DNA from: Mesorhizobium opportunistum WSM2075 | Lineage (GTDB): Bacteria > Pseudomonadota > Alphaproteobacteria > Rhizobiales > Rhizobiaceae | Assembly (NCBI RefSeq): GCF_000176035.2 | Contig: NC_015675.1 | Span: forward strand, 5,460,001 to 5,524,000 | Length of the DNA: 64,000 nt | Reading direction: 5' to 3' | Part shown: positions 17,003 through 24,787 of the stretch, in pieces | How positions within the stretch are numbered: the stretch's first letter is position 1 | How the letters are laid out: each line of letters starts with the position of its first letter | The notes under the pieces: generated by a model | Told to the model about the DNA's origin: nothing | The model's database searches: none | The model's input: only the letters and a program-made list of their open reading frames with translations | Made by a program: the position numbers and the translations under genes

Positions 17003-19963
17003 TCATGGTCGCCCGGCACGAAGCAAAAGGTCAAAGTCCCGCCTGACCTTCTGCGATGTCTCCTTGAGATGTGCCTCCAGCACACTGAAATCCGGCAGAT
17101 CGGTGACCGCCAGAAGCAGATCCGAAAGCCCCGGCGGAACGTCGTCGCGCTCAAACGCTCCGGTGAGGCACAGCCGCGTCATCTGGGTCAGCGCCAGATA
17201 GAGGCCGTAGGCTTCGCAAAGCTCCTGCCTCACCCCGGAATCGGCAAAGCGAGGGGCCAGGCGGGACAGTATCTCGGCCGTACCAGTCACACGCGGCCCG
17301 GTCTCGACCTGCCTCGTAATGACTGCCACCTGGGCGATGAATTCGAGATCGATCAGTCCTCCGGGAATAAGCTTGATGTCCCACAGGTCGCGCGGCGGCT
17401 TTTCCTTCTCGATCATGGCCCGCATGTCCGAGGCCTCGGCCTTCACCTTTGCCGCATCGCGCGGCTGGCCCAGCACCGCCGCGACTTCCGCCTCGACCTC
17501 GGCGCAGAGCCCGGCATCGCCGGCGATGGCACGGGCCCGCGCCAGTGCCATGTGCTCCCAGGTCCAGGCCTCCTGTCGCTGGTACTTCTTGAAGGCGTCG
17601 ATATGGGTGGCCACCGGTCCCTTGTTGCCGGACGGGCGCAAGCGCAGGTCGAGTTCGTAGAGCACGCCTTCCGCCGTCGGAGCCGATACGGCCGAAATCA
17701 GCCGCTGCGTCATGCGGGTGTAATAATGCGAAGGCGCCAGCGGCTTTTCCCCGTCGGAATCCTCGGCGTCCGCATCGTGGTCGTAGAGCAGGATGAGGTC
17801 GACATCCGACCCGGCCGTCAATTCGCGGCTGCCAAGCTTGCCCATGCCCAGCAGCGAAACCACGCCGCCGGCAATCATGCCGTGACGCCCTGCGAATTCG
17901 GCCATCACCGCCCGTAGCGCGGCCTCGATGGTGAGGTCGGCCAGGTCGGAAAACGCGCGGCCGGCGCGAGCCGGATCGATCGAGCCGGCGAGCAGGCGCA
18001 CGCCGATCAGGAATTTCTGCTCCGAGGCGAAGATGCGCAGGCGGTCGAGCACGTCCTCGTAGGCCCTGTCGCCTTCGATAAAGGCTGACAGCCGGCCTGA
18101 GAGATAGGCACGGTCCGGCAATTCGTTGAGAAGGGCTGGATCAAGCAGGCCGTCGAAGACATGGGGCCGGCGCGTGATGATAGCGGCCAGCCGGGGTGCG
18201 GCGCCCATGATCGTGGCCATCAGCTTGAGCAGCGCCGGGTTCGACTGCAACAGGGAGAACAGCTGGATGCCGGCCGGCAGTCCGGCAAGGAATTCATCGA
18301 AACGGATCAAGGCTTCGTCCGCCCGCCGTGTCTGGCCGAACGCCTTGAGCAGGGCCGGCGTCAACTCCGTCAGGCGCTCGCGCGCCTCCGCCGACTGGGT
18401 GACGCGATAGCGGCCGAAATGCCAGCCACGAATGACACGGCAAATGTCGCTCGGCCGCTGGAAGCCGAGACCATGCAAGGTCTGCAATGTGTCTGGGTCG
18501 TCGACGTCGCCGGTGAAGACCAGATTGCCGATGCCCGCCGAAAGCTCGGGTGCCGTTTCAAAGAGCGCCGCATAGTGGCGCTCGACCTGTTGCAGCGAGG
18601 CACGAAACGCCCCGGCGAAGATTGCCGCATCGGCAAAGCCCAGCATGCGGGCAATGCGCTCCAGCCCCTCATCGTCTTCCGGCAACGTGTGCGTCTGCTC
18701 GTCGGCCACCATCTGGATGGCGTGTTCGACACGGCGCAGGAACCAGTACTGGCGGGCAAGCGCGTCGCGCGCCTCGGTGGTGATCCAGCCGCGCGCCGCG
18801 AGCTGGCCGAGCATCGGCACGGTCTCGCGGCCGCGCAGTTCCGGGAAGCGGCCGCCGGCGATGAGCTGCTGTGTCTGGACGAAGAACTCGATCTCGCGGA
18901 TGCCGCCGCGGCCGAGCTTGACGTTGTGGCCCTTCACGGCGATCTCGCCATGTCCCTTATGGGCGTGGATCTGGCGCTTGATGGAATGGACATCGGCAAT
19001 CGCGGCGTAGTCCATGTATTTGCGCCAGATATAAGGCTGGAGCTCCTTGAGGAAGGCGGCGCCCGCGGCCAGATCGCCGGCCACCGGACGCGCCTTGATC
19101 ATGGCGGCACGCTCCCAGTTCTGGCCGCGCGCTTCGTAGTAGCGCAGCGCGGCTTCGACCGGGATCGCCAGCGGCGTCGAACCGGGATCGGGACGCAACC
19201 TCAGATCGGTTCGGAAGACATAACCGTGCTCGGTGCGGTCCTGCAAGATGCGCATCAGCCGGCGCGTCAGGCGCGAAAACAGCTCGGTGGCGTCGAGGGG
19301 ATCGACGACGGCAGGGACTTCCGGGTCGAAGAACACGACGAGATCGATGTCGGAAGAGAAATTCAGCTCGTGCGCGCCAAGCTTGCCCATGCCGAGCAGG
19401 ATCCAGCCCGACTGCCGCGACGGGTCGCCGAGGTCCGGCAGCCTGAGCTTGCCCTGGCCATGGGCGTCACGCAGCAGGAAGTCGACCGCCGCACGGGTGC
19501 AGGCATCGGCAAGGTCGCTCAGCCGCCGCACCGTCAGCGACGTTTCGGCCTCGCCGGCGAGATCGGCGAGCGCGATCAGGAAATGCGCCTCGGCCTTGCA
19601 CTGGCGCAACTCCATCATCAGGCCGGATTCCGAGACCGCCTCCGCCAGCGACGCCTTGTCTATCGCAGCGGTAATCGCTTTCAGACGAGCCTCCACCGGC
19701 TGGTCGAAAAGACTGTCCAGGATCCGGGGCCGGCGCCGCGCCGTATCGCGCAGGAATGGCGAGAGGTCGAAGACGGCGGCCAGGAAATCCTGACCCCTCC
19801 CCTTGCCGGCCAGGAACTTGGCCAGCCGTGTCAGGCCTTCCTCGCGTGCCGCTGCCGCGATCTCGGCCAATTCCTGCCGCGCCCGGCTTGCGTCAAGAGG
19901 AACAAGCGCGACCTCGGGCCTCAGCAGCCAGTCGGTCTTGCTGCGCTTGGCAACGGCCGCCAT
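17003..19963 (-). CDS. glnE: Bifunctional [glutamine synthetase] adenylyltransferase/deadenylylase
   Basis: 986 residues, the full length of GlnE. The enzyme attaches and removes AMP on glutamine synthetase in response to PII and glutamine, controlling nitrogen assimilation. Two nucleotidyltransferase domains are visible: the N-terminal one (GMGKLGAHELNFSSDIDLVVFFD, plus KLGRGGIREIEFFVQTQQL) and the C-terminal one (GMGKLGSRELTAGSDVDLILLYD, plus KLIPGGLIDLEFIAQ), each with the GSDxDL-type metal motif, and the linking helical domains typical of the family. The start codon shares one base with the stop of the upstream histidine kinase gene, so the two are translationally coupled at the end of the cyc-degP-regulator block. 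Confidence 0.96.
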   Translation of the reverse strand: MAAVAKRSKTDWLLRPEVALVPLDASRARQELAEIAAAAREEGLTRLAKFLAGKGRGQDFLAAVFDLSPFLRDTARRRPRILDSLFDQPVEARLKAITAAIDKASLAEAVSESGLMMELRQCKAEAHFLIALADLAGEAETSLTVRRLSDLADACTRAAVDFLLRDAHGQGKLRLPDLGDPSRQSGWILLGMGKLGAHELNFSSDIDLVVFFDPEVPAVVDPLDATELFSRLTRRLMRILQDRTEHGYVFRTDLRLRPDPGSTPLAIPVEAALRYYEARGQNWERAAMIKARPVAGDLAAGAAFLKELQPYIWRKYMDYAAIADVHSIKRQIHAHKGHGEIAVKGHNVKLGRGGIREIEFFVQTQQLIAGGRFPELRGRETVPMLGQLAARGWITTEARDALARQYWFLRRVEHAIQMVADEQTHTLPEDDEGLERIARMLGFADAAIFAGAFRASLQQVERHYAALFETAPELSAGIGNLVFTGDVDDPDTLQTLHGLGFQRPSDICRVIRGWHFGRYRVTQSAEARERLTELTPALLKAFGQTRRADEALIRFDEFLAGLPAGIQLFSLLQSNPALLKLMATIMGAAPRLAAIITRRPHVFDGLLDPALLNELPDRAYLSGRLSAFIEGDRAYEDVLDRLRIFASEQKFLIGVRLLAGSIDPARAGRAFSDLADLTIEAALRAVMAEFAGRHGMIAGGVVSLLGMGKLGSRELTAGSDVDLILLYDHDADAEDSDGEKPLAPSHYYTRMTQRLISAVSAPTAEGVLYELDLRLRPSGNKGPVATHIDAFKKYQRQEAWTWEHMALARARAIAGDAGLCAEVEAEVAAVLGQPRDAAKVKAEASDMRAMIEKEKPPRDLWDIKLIPGGLIDLEFIAQVAVITRQVETGPRVTGTAEILSRLAPRFADSGVRQELCEAYGLYLALTQMTRLCLTGAFERDDVPPGLSDLLLAVTDLPDFSVLEAHLKETSQKVRRDFDLLLRAGRP

Positions 19964-21441
19964 CAGTGATCCTCGCGTGTGGGGAAACTCATGACCACGG
20001 ATAGTCCCGGATTGCCGGGCAACAGGTCAAGCCGACCGTAGTGGAAAGTCATGACGGCCTTGGCGAGGCTGAGGCCAAGGCCGGAACCCGGTTGTGAACG
20101 GCTCTTCTCCAGCCGCACGAAACGTTCGGTCGCCCGGGCACGATCGGCATCGTCCGGGATGCCCTGGCCGTTGTCGGCGACGGTGAGCCTGATCTCGCCA
20201 TTCGTGCGCGCGAGCGTCACACGGACCGCCGGTTTGGACGTGGAATCCGTCGAATACTTGATCGCATTGTCGACGATGTTGGACAGCGCCTGACCGATCA
20301 GCTCGCGGTTGCCGTCGACGATAAAAGCGCCGTTGACCTCGGCTTCCAGCGAGACGCCAGCCTCTTCCGCCACCGGCTCGTAGAGTTCGACCACGTCGCG
20401 CACGGTTGCCGCCAGATCGACGCGAGCAGTATGCTCAGACGAATACCCGGCCTCCAGCCGCGAGATCATCAGTATGGCGTTGAAGGTCTTTATCAATTGG
20501 TCGGACTCGGCAATGGTGCCCTCGAGAGCCTGGCGGTAATCGGCGGGCTTGTGCTTGCCGGAAAGTATCGCCTCGGCCCGGTTGCGCAGTCGGGTCAGCG
20601 GCGTCTTCAAATCATGCGCGATGTTGTCGGAAACCTGCTTCAGGCCTTCGTTGAGCGTTGCGATCCTGGCCAGCATGGCGTTGAGGTTTTCCGAAAGCCG
20701 GTCGAACTCGTCTCCGGCGCCGGTCACCGGCAGCCGGCCGGAAAGATCACCGCCCATGATGCGACGGCTCGCTTCCGAAACGCCGTCGATGCGCTTCAGC
20801 GCCGCACGGCCGACAAAGAACCAGATCAGGATGCCGCCCAGGCCCATCATGCCGAGCGCCAGCGTCAGGGCACGGCGGATGACGGCGCGAAAGCGCTCCG
20901 GCTCGCCAAGATCGCGGCCGACCAGCATGATCATCTGGTTCGGCAGCCGCAGCACCAGCGCAATGGCGTTGTGACCCTTCTCGCCCTCGGCCGGCGCCGC
21001 GTTCTCGCCGGTTGAAGGAGATGTCGTCTGGTCGGACGTTCCGCTGCGCAGGCGATCAAGCTCGCCTTCGCCGAAGCGCTTGTAGGAGAACGGCTCGGTC
21101 GTCCAGCCCTCGGCCTCGATCACGCCCGGCTCCAGGCTCTGCACATTGCCAGTCAGGATCTGGCCGTTGGCATCGGCGATCAGGTAGAGATTGGCGCCAG
21201 GCTGGCGCGAGCGCGCCTCGACCACACGGACCAGCACCGGCAGACCACCACGCTGATAGGCACGGGCGAGACCGAGCACTTCGTCGTTGATGGTCTCCTG
21301 CGTCTGCGCGGTCAGCATGCGTGCCGACAGCGAGGTCATGTAGAAGACGAGCGACACGGCGCAGATCGCGAACAAAAGAAGATAGAGCGCCGAAAGCCGC
21401 GCTGCCGTCGTCTTCATGATGGCTGGCACGGATAAGGCCAT
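19963..21441 (-). CDS. Two-component sensor histidine kinase (OmpR-type partner)
   Basis: 492 residues. The ATG at 21441 has TAGGCGAC in front; an ATG at 21417 is an alternative. Two membrane helices (about 13-35 and 192-210) flank a periplasmic region of some 150 residues, followed by HAMP (GRAALKRIDGVSEASRRIMGGDLSGRLPVTG), HisKA with phospho-His near 276 (VSDNIAHDLKTPLTRLRNRAE) and HATPase_c (NIVDNAIKYS, GSGLGLSLAKAV). Its partner is the response regulator 130 bases upstream. The pair lies directly downstream of degP and next to cytochrome c maturation genes, so a role in envelope or redox stress is plausible but unproven. The gap to the regulator is filled with hairpins and a palindromic repeat. 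Confidence 0.92.
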   Translation of the reverse strand: MALSVPAIMKTTAARLSALYLLLFAICAVSLVFYMTSLSARMLTAQTQETINDEVLGLARAYQRGGLPVLVRVVEARSRQPGANLYLIADANGQILTGNVQSLEPGVIEAEGWTTEPFSYKRFGEGELDRLRSGTSDQTTSPSTGENAAPAEGEKGHNAIALVLRLPNQMIMLVGRDLGEPERFRAVIRRALTLALGMMGLGGILIWFFVGRAALKRIDGVSEASRRIMGGDLSGRLPVTGAGDEFDRLSENLNAMLARIATLNEGLKQVSDNIAHDLKTPLTRLRNRAEAILSGKHKPADYRQALEGTIAESDQLIKTFNAILMISRLEAGYSSEHTARVDLAATVRDVVELYEPVAEEAGVSLEAEVNGAFIVDGNRELIGQALSNIVDNAIKYSTDSTSKPAVRVTLARTNGEIRLTVADNGQGIPDDADRARATERFVRLEKSRSQPGSGLGLSLAKAVMTFHYGRLDLLPGNPGLSVVMSFPTREDH

Positions 21442-21452
21442 GCCGTCGCCTA

Positions 21453-21573
21453 GATCAGCATGATGTTTGGTAGAGCCGTCATGCTGATCCAGCTCTTTGT
21501 TGGAGCATGATCTCTAGACAAACGGAAACCGTTCGTCCGAGAAAACCGGTGCCCACTTTTCGGGATCATACTC
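21453..21573. repeat. Hairpin plus rhizobial palindromic element between regulator and kinase genes
   Basis: Two structures fill the 130-base gap. First, a perfect 11-bp inverted pair GATCAGCATGA (21453-21463) and TCATGCTGATC (21479-21489). Second, an element from 21503 to 21573 bounded by GAGCATGATC and GATCATACTC (one mismatch), with an inner hairpin AACGG-aaa-CCGTT at 21521-21533 and the text AAACCGGTGCCCACTTTTCGGGATCAT. The last is characteristic of the Rhizobium palindromic (RPE) family. Being inside a presumed operon it could lower kinase expression relative to regulator. Confidence 0.75.
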
Positions 21574-22247
21574 TAGCCGCTCTTCAGCATGTAGCCTGCG
21601 CCGCGAACCGTATGCAGGATGGGCTTGTCGAAGCCCTTCTCGATCTTGCCGCGCAGCCGCGAGACGTGGACGTCGATGACATTGGTCTGCGGATCGAAAT
21701 GATAATCCCAGACGTTTTCGAGCAGCATGGTGCGCGTCACCACCTGGCCGGCATGGCGCATCAGATATTCGAGCAGCCGGAATTCGCGCGGCTGCAGCGT
21801 GATCTCGCGCGCCGCGCGGCGCACCGAATGCGACAGCCTGTCGAGTTCGAGGTCGCCCACCCGGTAGACGGTTTCGGCCTCCTTGGCACTGGCCCGGCGA
21901 TTCAACACCTCGACGCGGGCCAGAAGTTCGGAGAAGGCATAAGGCTTGGTCAGATAATCGTCGCCGCCGGCGCGCAGACCGGTGACCCGGTCGTCGACCT
22001 CACCCAGCGCCGAGAGGATCAGCACCGGCGTGGTGTTGCCCCTCGAGCGAAGGCCGGCAATCACCGACAGGCCGTCACGGCGCGGCATCATCCGGTCGAT
22101 AACCATCACGTCGTAGTCGCCGGTATCGGCAAGCGCGAAGCCGGTCTCGCCGTCGCCGGCGACATGCGCGGTATGACCAGCCTCGTTGAAGGCTTTCTGC
22201 AGATAATCCGCGGCCTCGCGATCATCTTCTATGACGAGAATCTTCAT
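21573..22247 (-). CDS. OmpR-family response regulator
   Basis: 224 residues from the ATG at 22247, where the sequence starts MKILVIEDDREAADYLQKAF; a longer in-frame version would add a non-homologous 22-residue lead and is rejected. The receiver domain carries the acidic pair E7/D8/D9, phospho-Asp D51 (VMVIDRMMPRRDG) and the conserved Lys in YLTKPYAFSELLAR. The winged-helix domain has LQPREFRLLEYLMRHAGQVVTRTMLLENVW and ends HTVRGAGYMLKSG. It is the partner of the downstream kinase and lies downstream of degP on the same strand. Targets are unknown; the degP promoter region is a reasonable candidate. Confidence 0.93.
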   Translation of the reverse strand: MKILVIEDDREAADYLQKAFNEAGHTAHVAGDGETGFALADTGDYDVMVIDRMMPRRDGLSVIAGLRSRGNTTPVLILSALGEVDDRVTGLRAGGDDYLTKPYAFSELLARVEVLNRRASAKEAETVYRVGDLELDRLSHSVRRAAREITLQPREFRLLEYLMRHAGQVVTRTMLLENVWDYHFDPQTNVIDVHVSRLRGKIEKGFDKPILHTVRGAGYMLKSG

Positions 22248-22475
22248 AGGCCCGTTATACGCGATTTCGCTGGAAGGTTGAGTAGCAGGCATCTGCATTC
22301 TAGCCTTTGCCAAAGCGCATCGCGATCAAGATGATCCCGAGCGTGCGCGATAAAATCTTGTTCCCTGGTGTCTTCATCGTGGACATGCCTGTTTTAGCGC
22401 ATGTCGCTATACCGCGGTCACGGCATGTCCCCGCACCGGGCCGCAGGGAGCGCTTCTGGACAGCCTGTAAGATGT

Positions 22476-22507
22476 GCGGCAGCGGGCGATGGGAGGCCCG
22501 CTGCCGC
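22476..22507. repeat. Perfect 12-bp stem-loop
   Basis: GCGGCAGCGGGC (22476-22487) pairs fully with GCCCGCTGCCGC (22496-22507) across an eight-base loop. It lies downstream of degP on the transcript strand. No T-tract follows, so function as a terminator is uncertain; it could shield the degP mRNA 3' end. Confidence 0.55.
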
Positions 22508-22556
22508 TGGAGGAGAGCACGATGACTGACTAACGTACCCGGCTCCATGCTTCCCC

Positions 22557-22591
22557 ATGCGGCGGTTCGGGGGTGTTTGACACCGCCGCAT
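22557..22591 (-). terminator. Stem-loop just after degP
   Basis: ATGCGGCGGT (22557-22566) and ACCGCCGCAT (22582-22591) form a perfect 10-bp stem starting 14 bases beyond the degP stop codon on the minus strand. Position fits a degP terminator although no U-run is present. Confidence 0.55.
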
Positions 22592-22604
22592 CGGAAAAGT
22601 CGTT

Positions 22605-24155
22605 TCAGCCCTTGGCGACCGGCAAGGCGACGAAGCGGTTGTTGTCGTCACGCGTGATCTGCATCAGCACGGCCTTGCGTCCGGACTTCACCGCTTCGGT
22701 CATCGCCTTGGTGACGTCCTCGGTGCCGTTGACTTCGGTCGAGTTGACCGCGGTGATGACGTCGCCCGGCTGGATGCCGCGATCGGCGGCATCGCTGTCG
22801 GGATCGACGTCGGTCACCACGAGACCCTTGCCGTTTTCGGACTTGGTGACGGTGAGGCCGAGATCGGCCAGCGTGTCGGGCTTTGCCGGAGCCGCGGGCT
22901 GCTGTTGCTGGTCGTTCGAGGCCTGCTTGTCGCTGGCGGGCAGCTTGCCGAGATCGACCTTGACCGTCTGGCTCTTGCCATCGCGCCAGACGGTGACGTC
23001 GACCGGCTTGCCCGGCGAATAGGCGCCGATCAGGCGGGCGAGTTCCTTTGGCGACGCAACGTCCTTGCCGTCGACCTGGGTGATCACGTCGCCAGCGGTG
23101 ATGCCGGCCTTCTTGCCCGGGCCGTCGTCCTGGGCGCTGGACACCAAGGCCCCGTTGTTGGACTTCAGGCCGAGCGATTCGGCGATGTCCGAGGTGACCG
23201 GCTGAATTTCGACACCGAGCCAGCCGCGCTGCACGGCACCGTTCTTCATCAGGTCGCCAACAACCTGCCTGGCGGTCGAGGCCGGGATGTCGAAGGCGAT
23301 GCCGACGCTGCCGCCCGACGGCGAGAAGATCGCCGTGTTGATGCCGACCACTTGGCCGTTGAGATTGAAGGTCGGGCCACCCGAATTGCCGCGGTTGACC
23401 GAGGCATCGATCTGAAGGAAATCGTCATAGGGGCCAGCGCCGATGTCACGGCCGCGAGCCGACACGATGCCGGCGGTGACGGTGCCACCGAGACCGAACG
23501 GATTGCCGACGGCCACGACCCAGTCGCCGACACGAACCTTCGAATCATCGGCGAAATCGACATAGGTGAATTTGCCGCCACCGTCGACCTTGAGCACGGC
23601 GAGATCGGTGCGCGGATCGGTGCCGACCAGCTTGGCGTCGAGCTCCTTGCCGTCATTGGTCACAACCGTGAAGGCGGTGCCCTCTTCGACGACGTGATTG
23701 TTGGTGACGAGGTAGCCGTCTTCGGAAATGAAGAAGCCGGAACCCTGCGCCACTGGGCGCGGCTGGCCGTTGTTGCGGTCGCGGTGACCGAAGCGACGGT
23801 GACCTTCGTCGTTTTGACCGCCTTGGTCGCCAAAGCCTCGGAATTCCTTGAAGAAGCGGCGCAGCTGCGGATTGTTGGGAAGATTGTCGAGACCGTCCTG
23901 ATCGTCGGAGCCGTCATCGGCGGTCGGCTGGATCTTGGCCTTGACCTTGACGCTGACGACGGCTGGGGAAACGCGCTCCACGACATCGGCGAAGCTTGGA
24001 ACCTGCGGCGCTTCCACGCGCACCGCGTCGGCCAGGACGGGGCTGGTTCCGCTGGTCAGCGCGCCTACGCCGATCGCACCGGCAACCGCGACGGACGCGG
24101 CGGCAGCCAAGAGACGCTTGCGGGTGCGGGAGTATGAATTGGGGGCAATATTCAT
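22605..24155 (-). CDS. degP: DegP/HtrA-family periplasmic serine protease (Do)
   Basis: 516 residues. A long N-terminal signal or anchor (Arg-rich start, hydrophobic residues 15-33) sends it to the periplasm, where it degrades or refolds damaged envelope proteins. The trypsin-like catalytic triad is His154 (VTNNHVVEEG), Asp184 (DPRTDLAVLK) and Ser258 (NRGNSGGPTF). Two PDZ domains follow: the first from about residue 305 (RGWLGVEIQPVTSDIAESLGL), the second at the C-terminus (GLVVTDVDPDSDAADRGIQPGDVI). A linker before the catalytic domain is rich in Asp, Gly, Asn and Arg (about 80-135), longer than in E. coli. It lies 165 bases downstream of cycL and upstream of the two-component pair, the order also known in Sinorhizobium. 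Confidence 0.95.
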   Translation of the reverse strand: MNIAPNSYSRTRKRLLAAAASVAVAGAIGVGALTSGTSPVLADAVRVEAPQVPSFADVVERVSPAVVSVKVKAKIQPTADDGSDDQDGLDNLPNNPQLRRFFKEFRGFGDQGGQNDEGHRRFGHRDRNNGQPRPVAQGSGFFISEDGYLVTNNHVVEEGTAFTVVTNDGKELDAKLVGTDPRTDLAVLKVDGGGKFTYVDFADDSKVRVGDWVVAVGNPFGLGGTVTAGIVSARGRDIGAGPYDDFLQIDASVNRGNSGGPTFNLNGQVVGINTAIFSPSGGSVGIAFDIPASTARQVVGDLMKNGAVQRGWLGVEIQPVTSDIAESLGLKSNNGALVSSAQDDGPGKKAGITAGDVITQVDGKDVASPKELARLIGAYSPGKPVDVTVWRDGKSQTVKVDLGKLPASDKQASNDQQQQPAAPAKPDTLADLGLTVTKSENGKGLVVTDVDPDSDAADRGIQPGDVITAVNSTEVNGTEDVTKAMTEAVKSGRKAVLMQITRDDNNRFVALPVAKG

Positions 24156-24319
24156 GGATCTCTTATCCTCTTTTCAAAGGGACGCGCCTTGATCGCATCC
24201 TCAGGAAAGGAGAATTAGAACGGCGCACATTACAACGCCATTTCCGACGCATGAAACTTTGGTAATGTTGGCGGCCGACCTGTCTGTCGGAAGACCCCAC
24301 CCTTCACGCTATTTCGCAG

Positions 24320-24787
24320 TTAGTCCCGGCGCAGGATCGCGTCCAGCGCCGCCTGTTCATCGGCGGAGAGGGATTTTGTCGCCAGTTGCCGGCGCGAACG
24401 GGCGTTGAAGGCGATAAAGATGCCGCCTGCCAGAAGCAGAATGACGGGCGTGCCCCAAAGCAGCGCGTTGCGCAGGTCGAAGCGCGGCTTCAAAAGCACG
24501 AACTCGCCATAGCGCGAAACCACATAGTCCATCACCTGCTGGTCGGTATCGCCGGCGACGAGGCGCTGGCGCACCAGGATGCGCAGGTCGCGGGCCAGAT
24601 CGGCATCGGATTCGTCGATCGACTGGTTCTGGCAGACCATGCAGCGCAGGCCTTCCGACAGCGCCCGGGCTCGCGCCTCCAGCGCCGGATCGGCCAGCAT
24701 CTCGTCAGGCTTCACCGCTTGCGCCGCACCGGCGAAGAGCAGCGCCAGCAGCAGGACAATCGACGTCAGCGAGAACCTTGTCTTCAT
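24320..24787 (-). CDS. cycL: Cytochrome c maturation protein CcmH/CycL
   Basis: 155 residues from the ATG at 24787, overlapping the cycK stop by four bases. It has a signal peptide, the redox motif LRCMVCQNQSI with Cys49 and Cys52, the downstream SDADLARDLRILVRQRLVAGDTDQQVMDYVVSRYGEFVLLKP helix bundle, and a C-terminal membrane helix (LLWGTPVILLLAGGIFIAF). It reduces or presents apocytochrome c thiols for heme ligation in the periplasm. The frame extends upstream into cycK but that part is not homologous. Fourth gene of cycHJKL. Confidence 0.95.
   Translation of the reverse strand: MKTRFSLTSIVLLLALLFAGAAQAVKPDEMLADPALEARARALSEGLRCMVCQNQSIDESDADLARDLRILVRQRLVAGDTDQQVMDYVVSRYGEFVLLKPRFDLRNALLWGTPVILLLAGGIFIAFNARSRRQLATKSLSADEQAALDAILRRD

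Larger units (their letters stand above)
22248..22604. other. Gene-free stretch between degP and its downstream regulator
   Basis: No convincing gene. It contains degenerate repeat material: CAAAGCGCATCGCGATCA near 22310, an inverted GACATGC (22382-22388) with GCATGTC (22399-22405), a further GGCATGTCC, and two strong hairpins listed separately. The mixture suggests a mosaic of rhizobial palindromic elements. The response regulator promoter probably lies in its left part. Confidence 0.6.

Noticed and set aside
18161..19969. 602-codon open frame antisense to glnE
   Set aside because: Same cause: third-position GC in glnE keeps the opposite strand free of stops. No domain is recognisable.
24156..24319. 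EcfG-type general stress promoter before degP
   Set aside because: A GGAAA and CGTT pair exists on the minus strand but the first box has a mismatch and spacing is one base too long, so the match is not better than chance.
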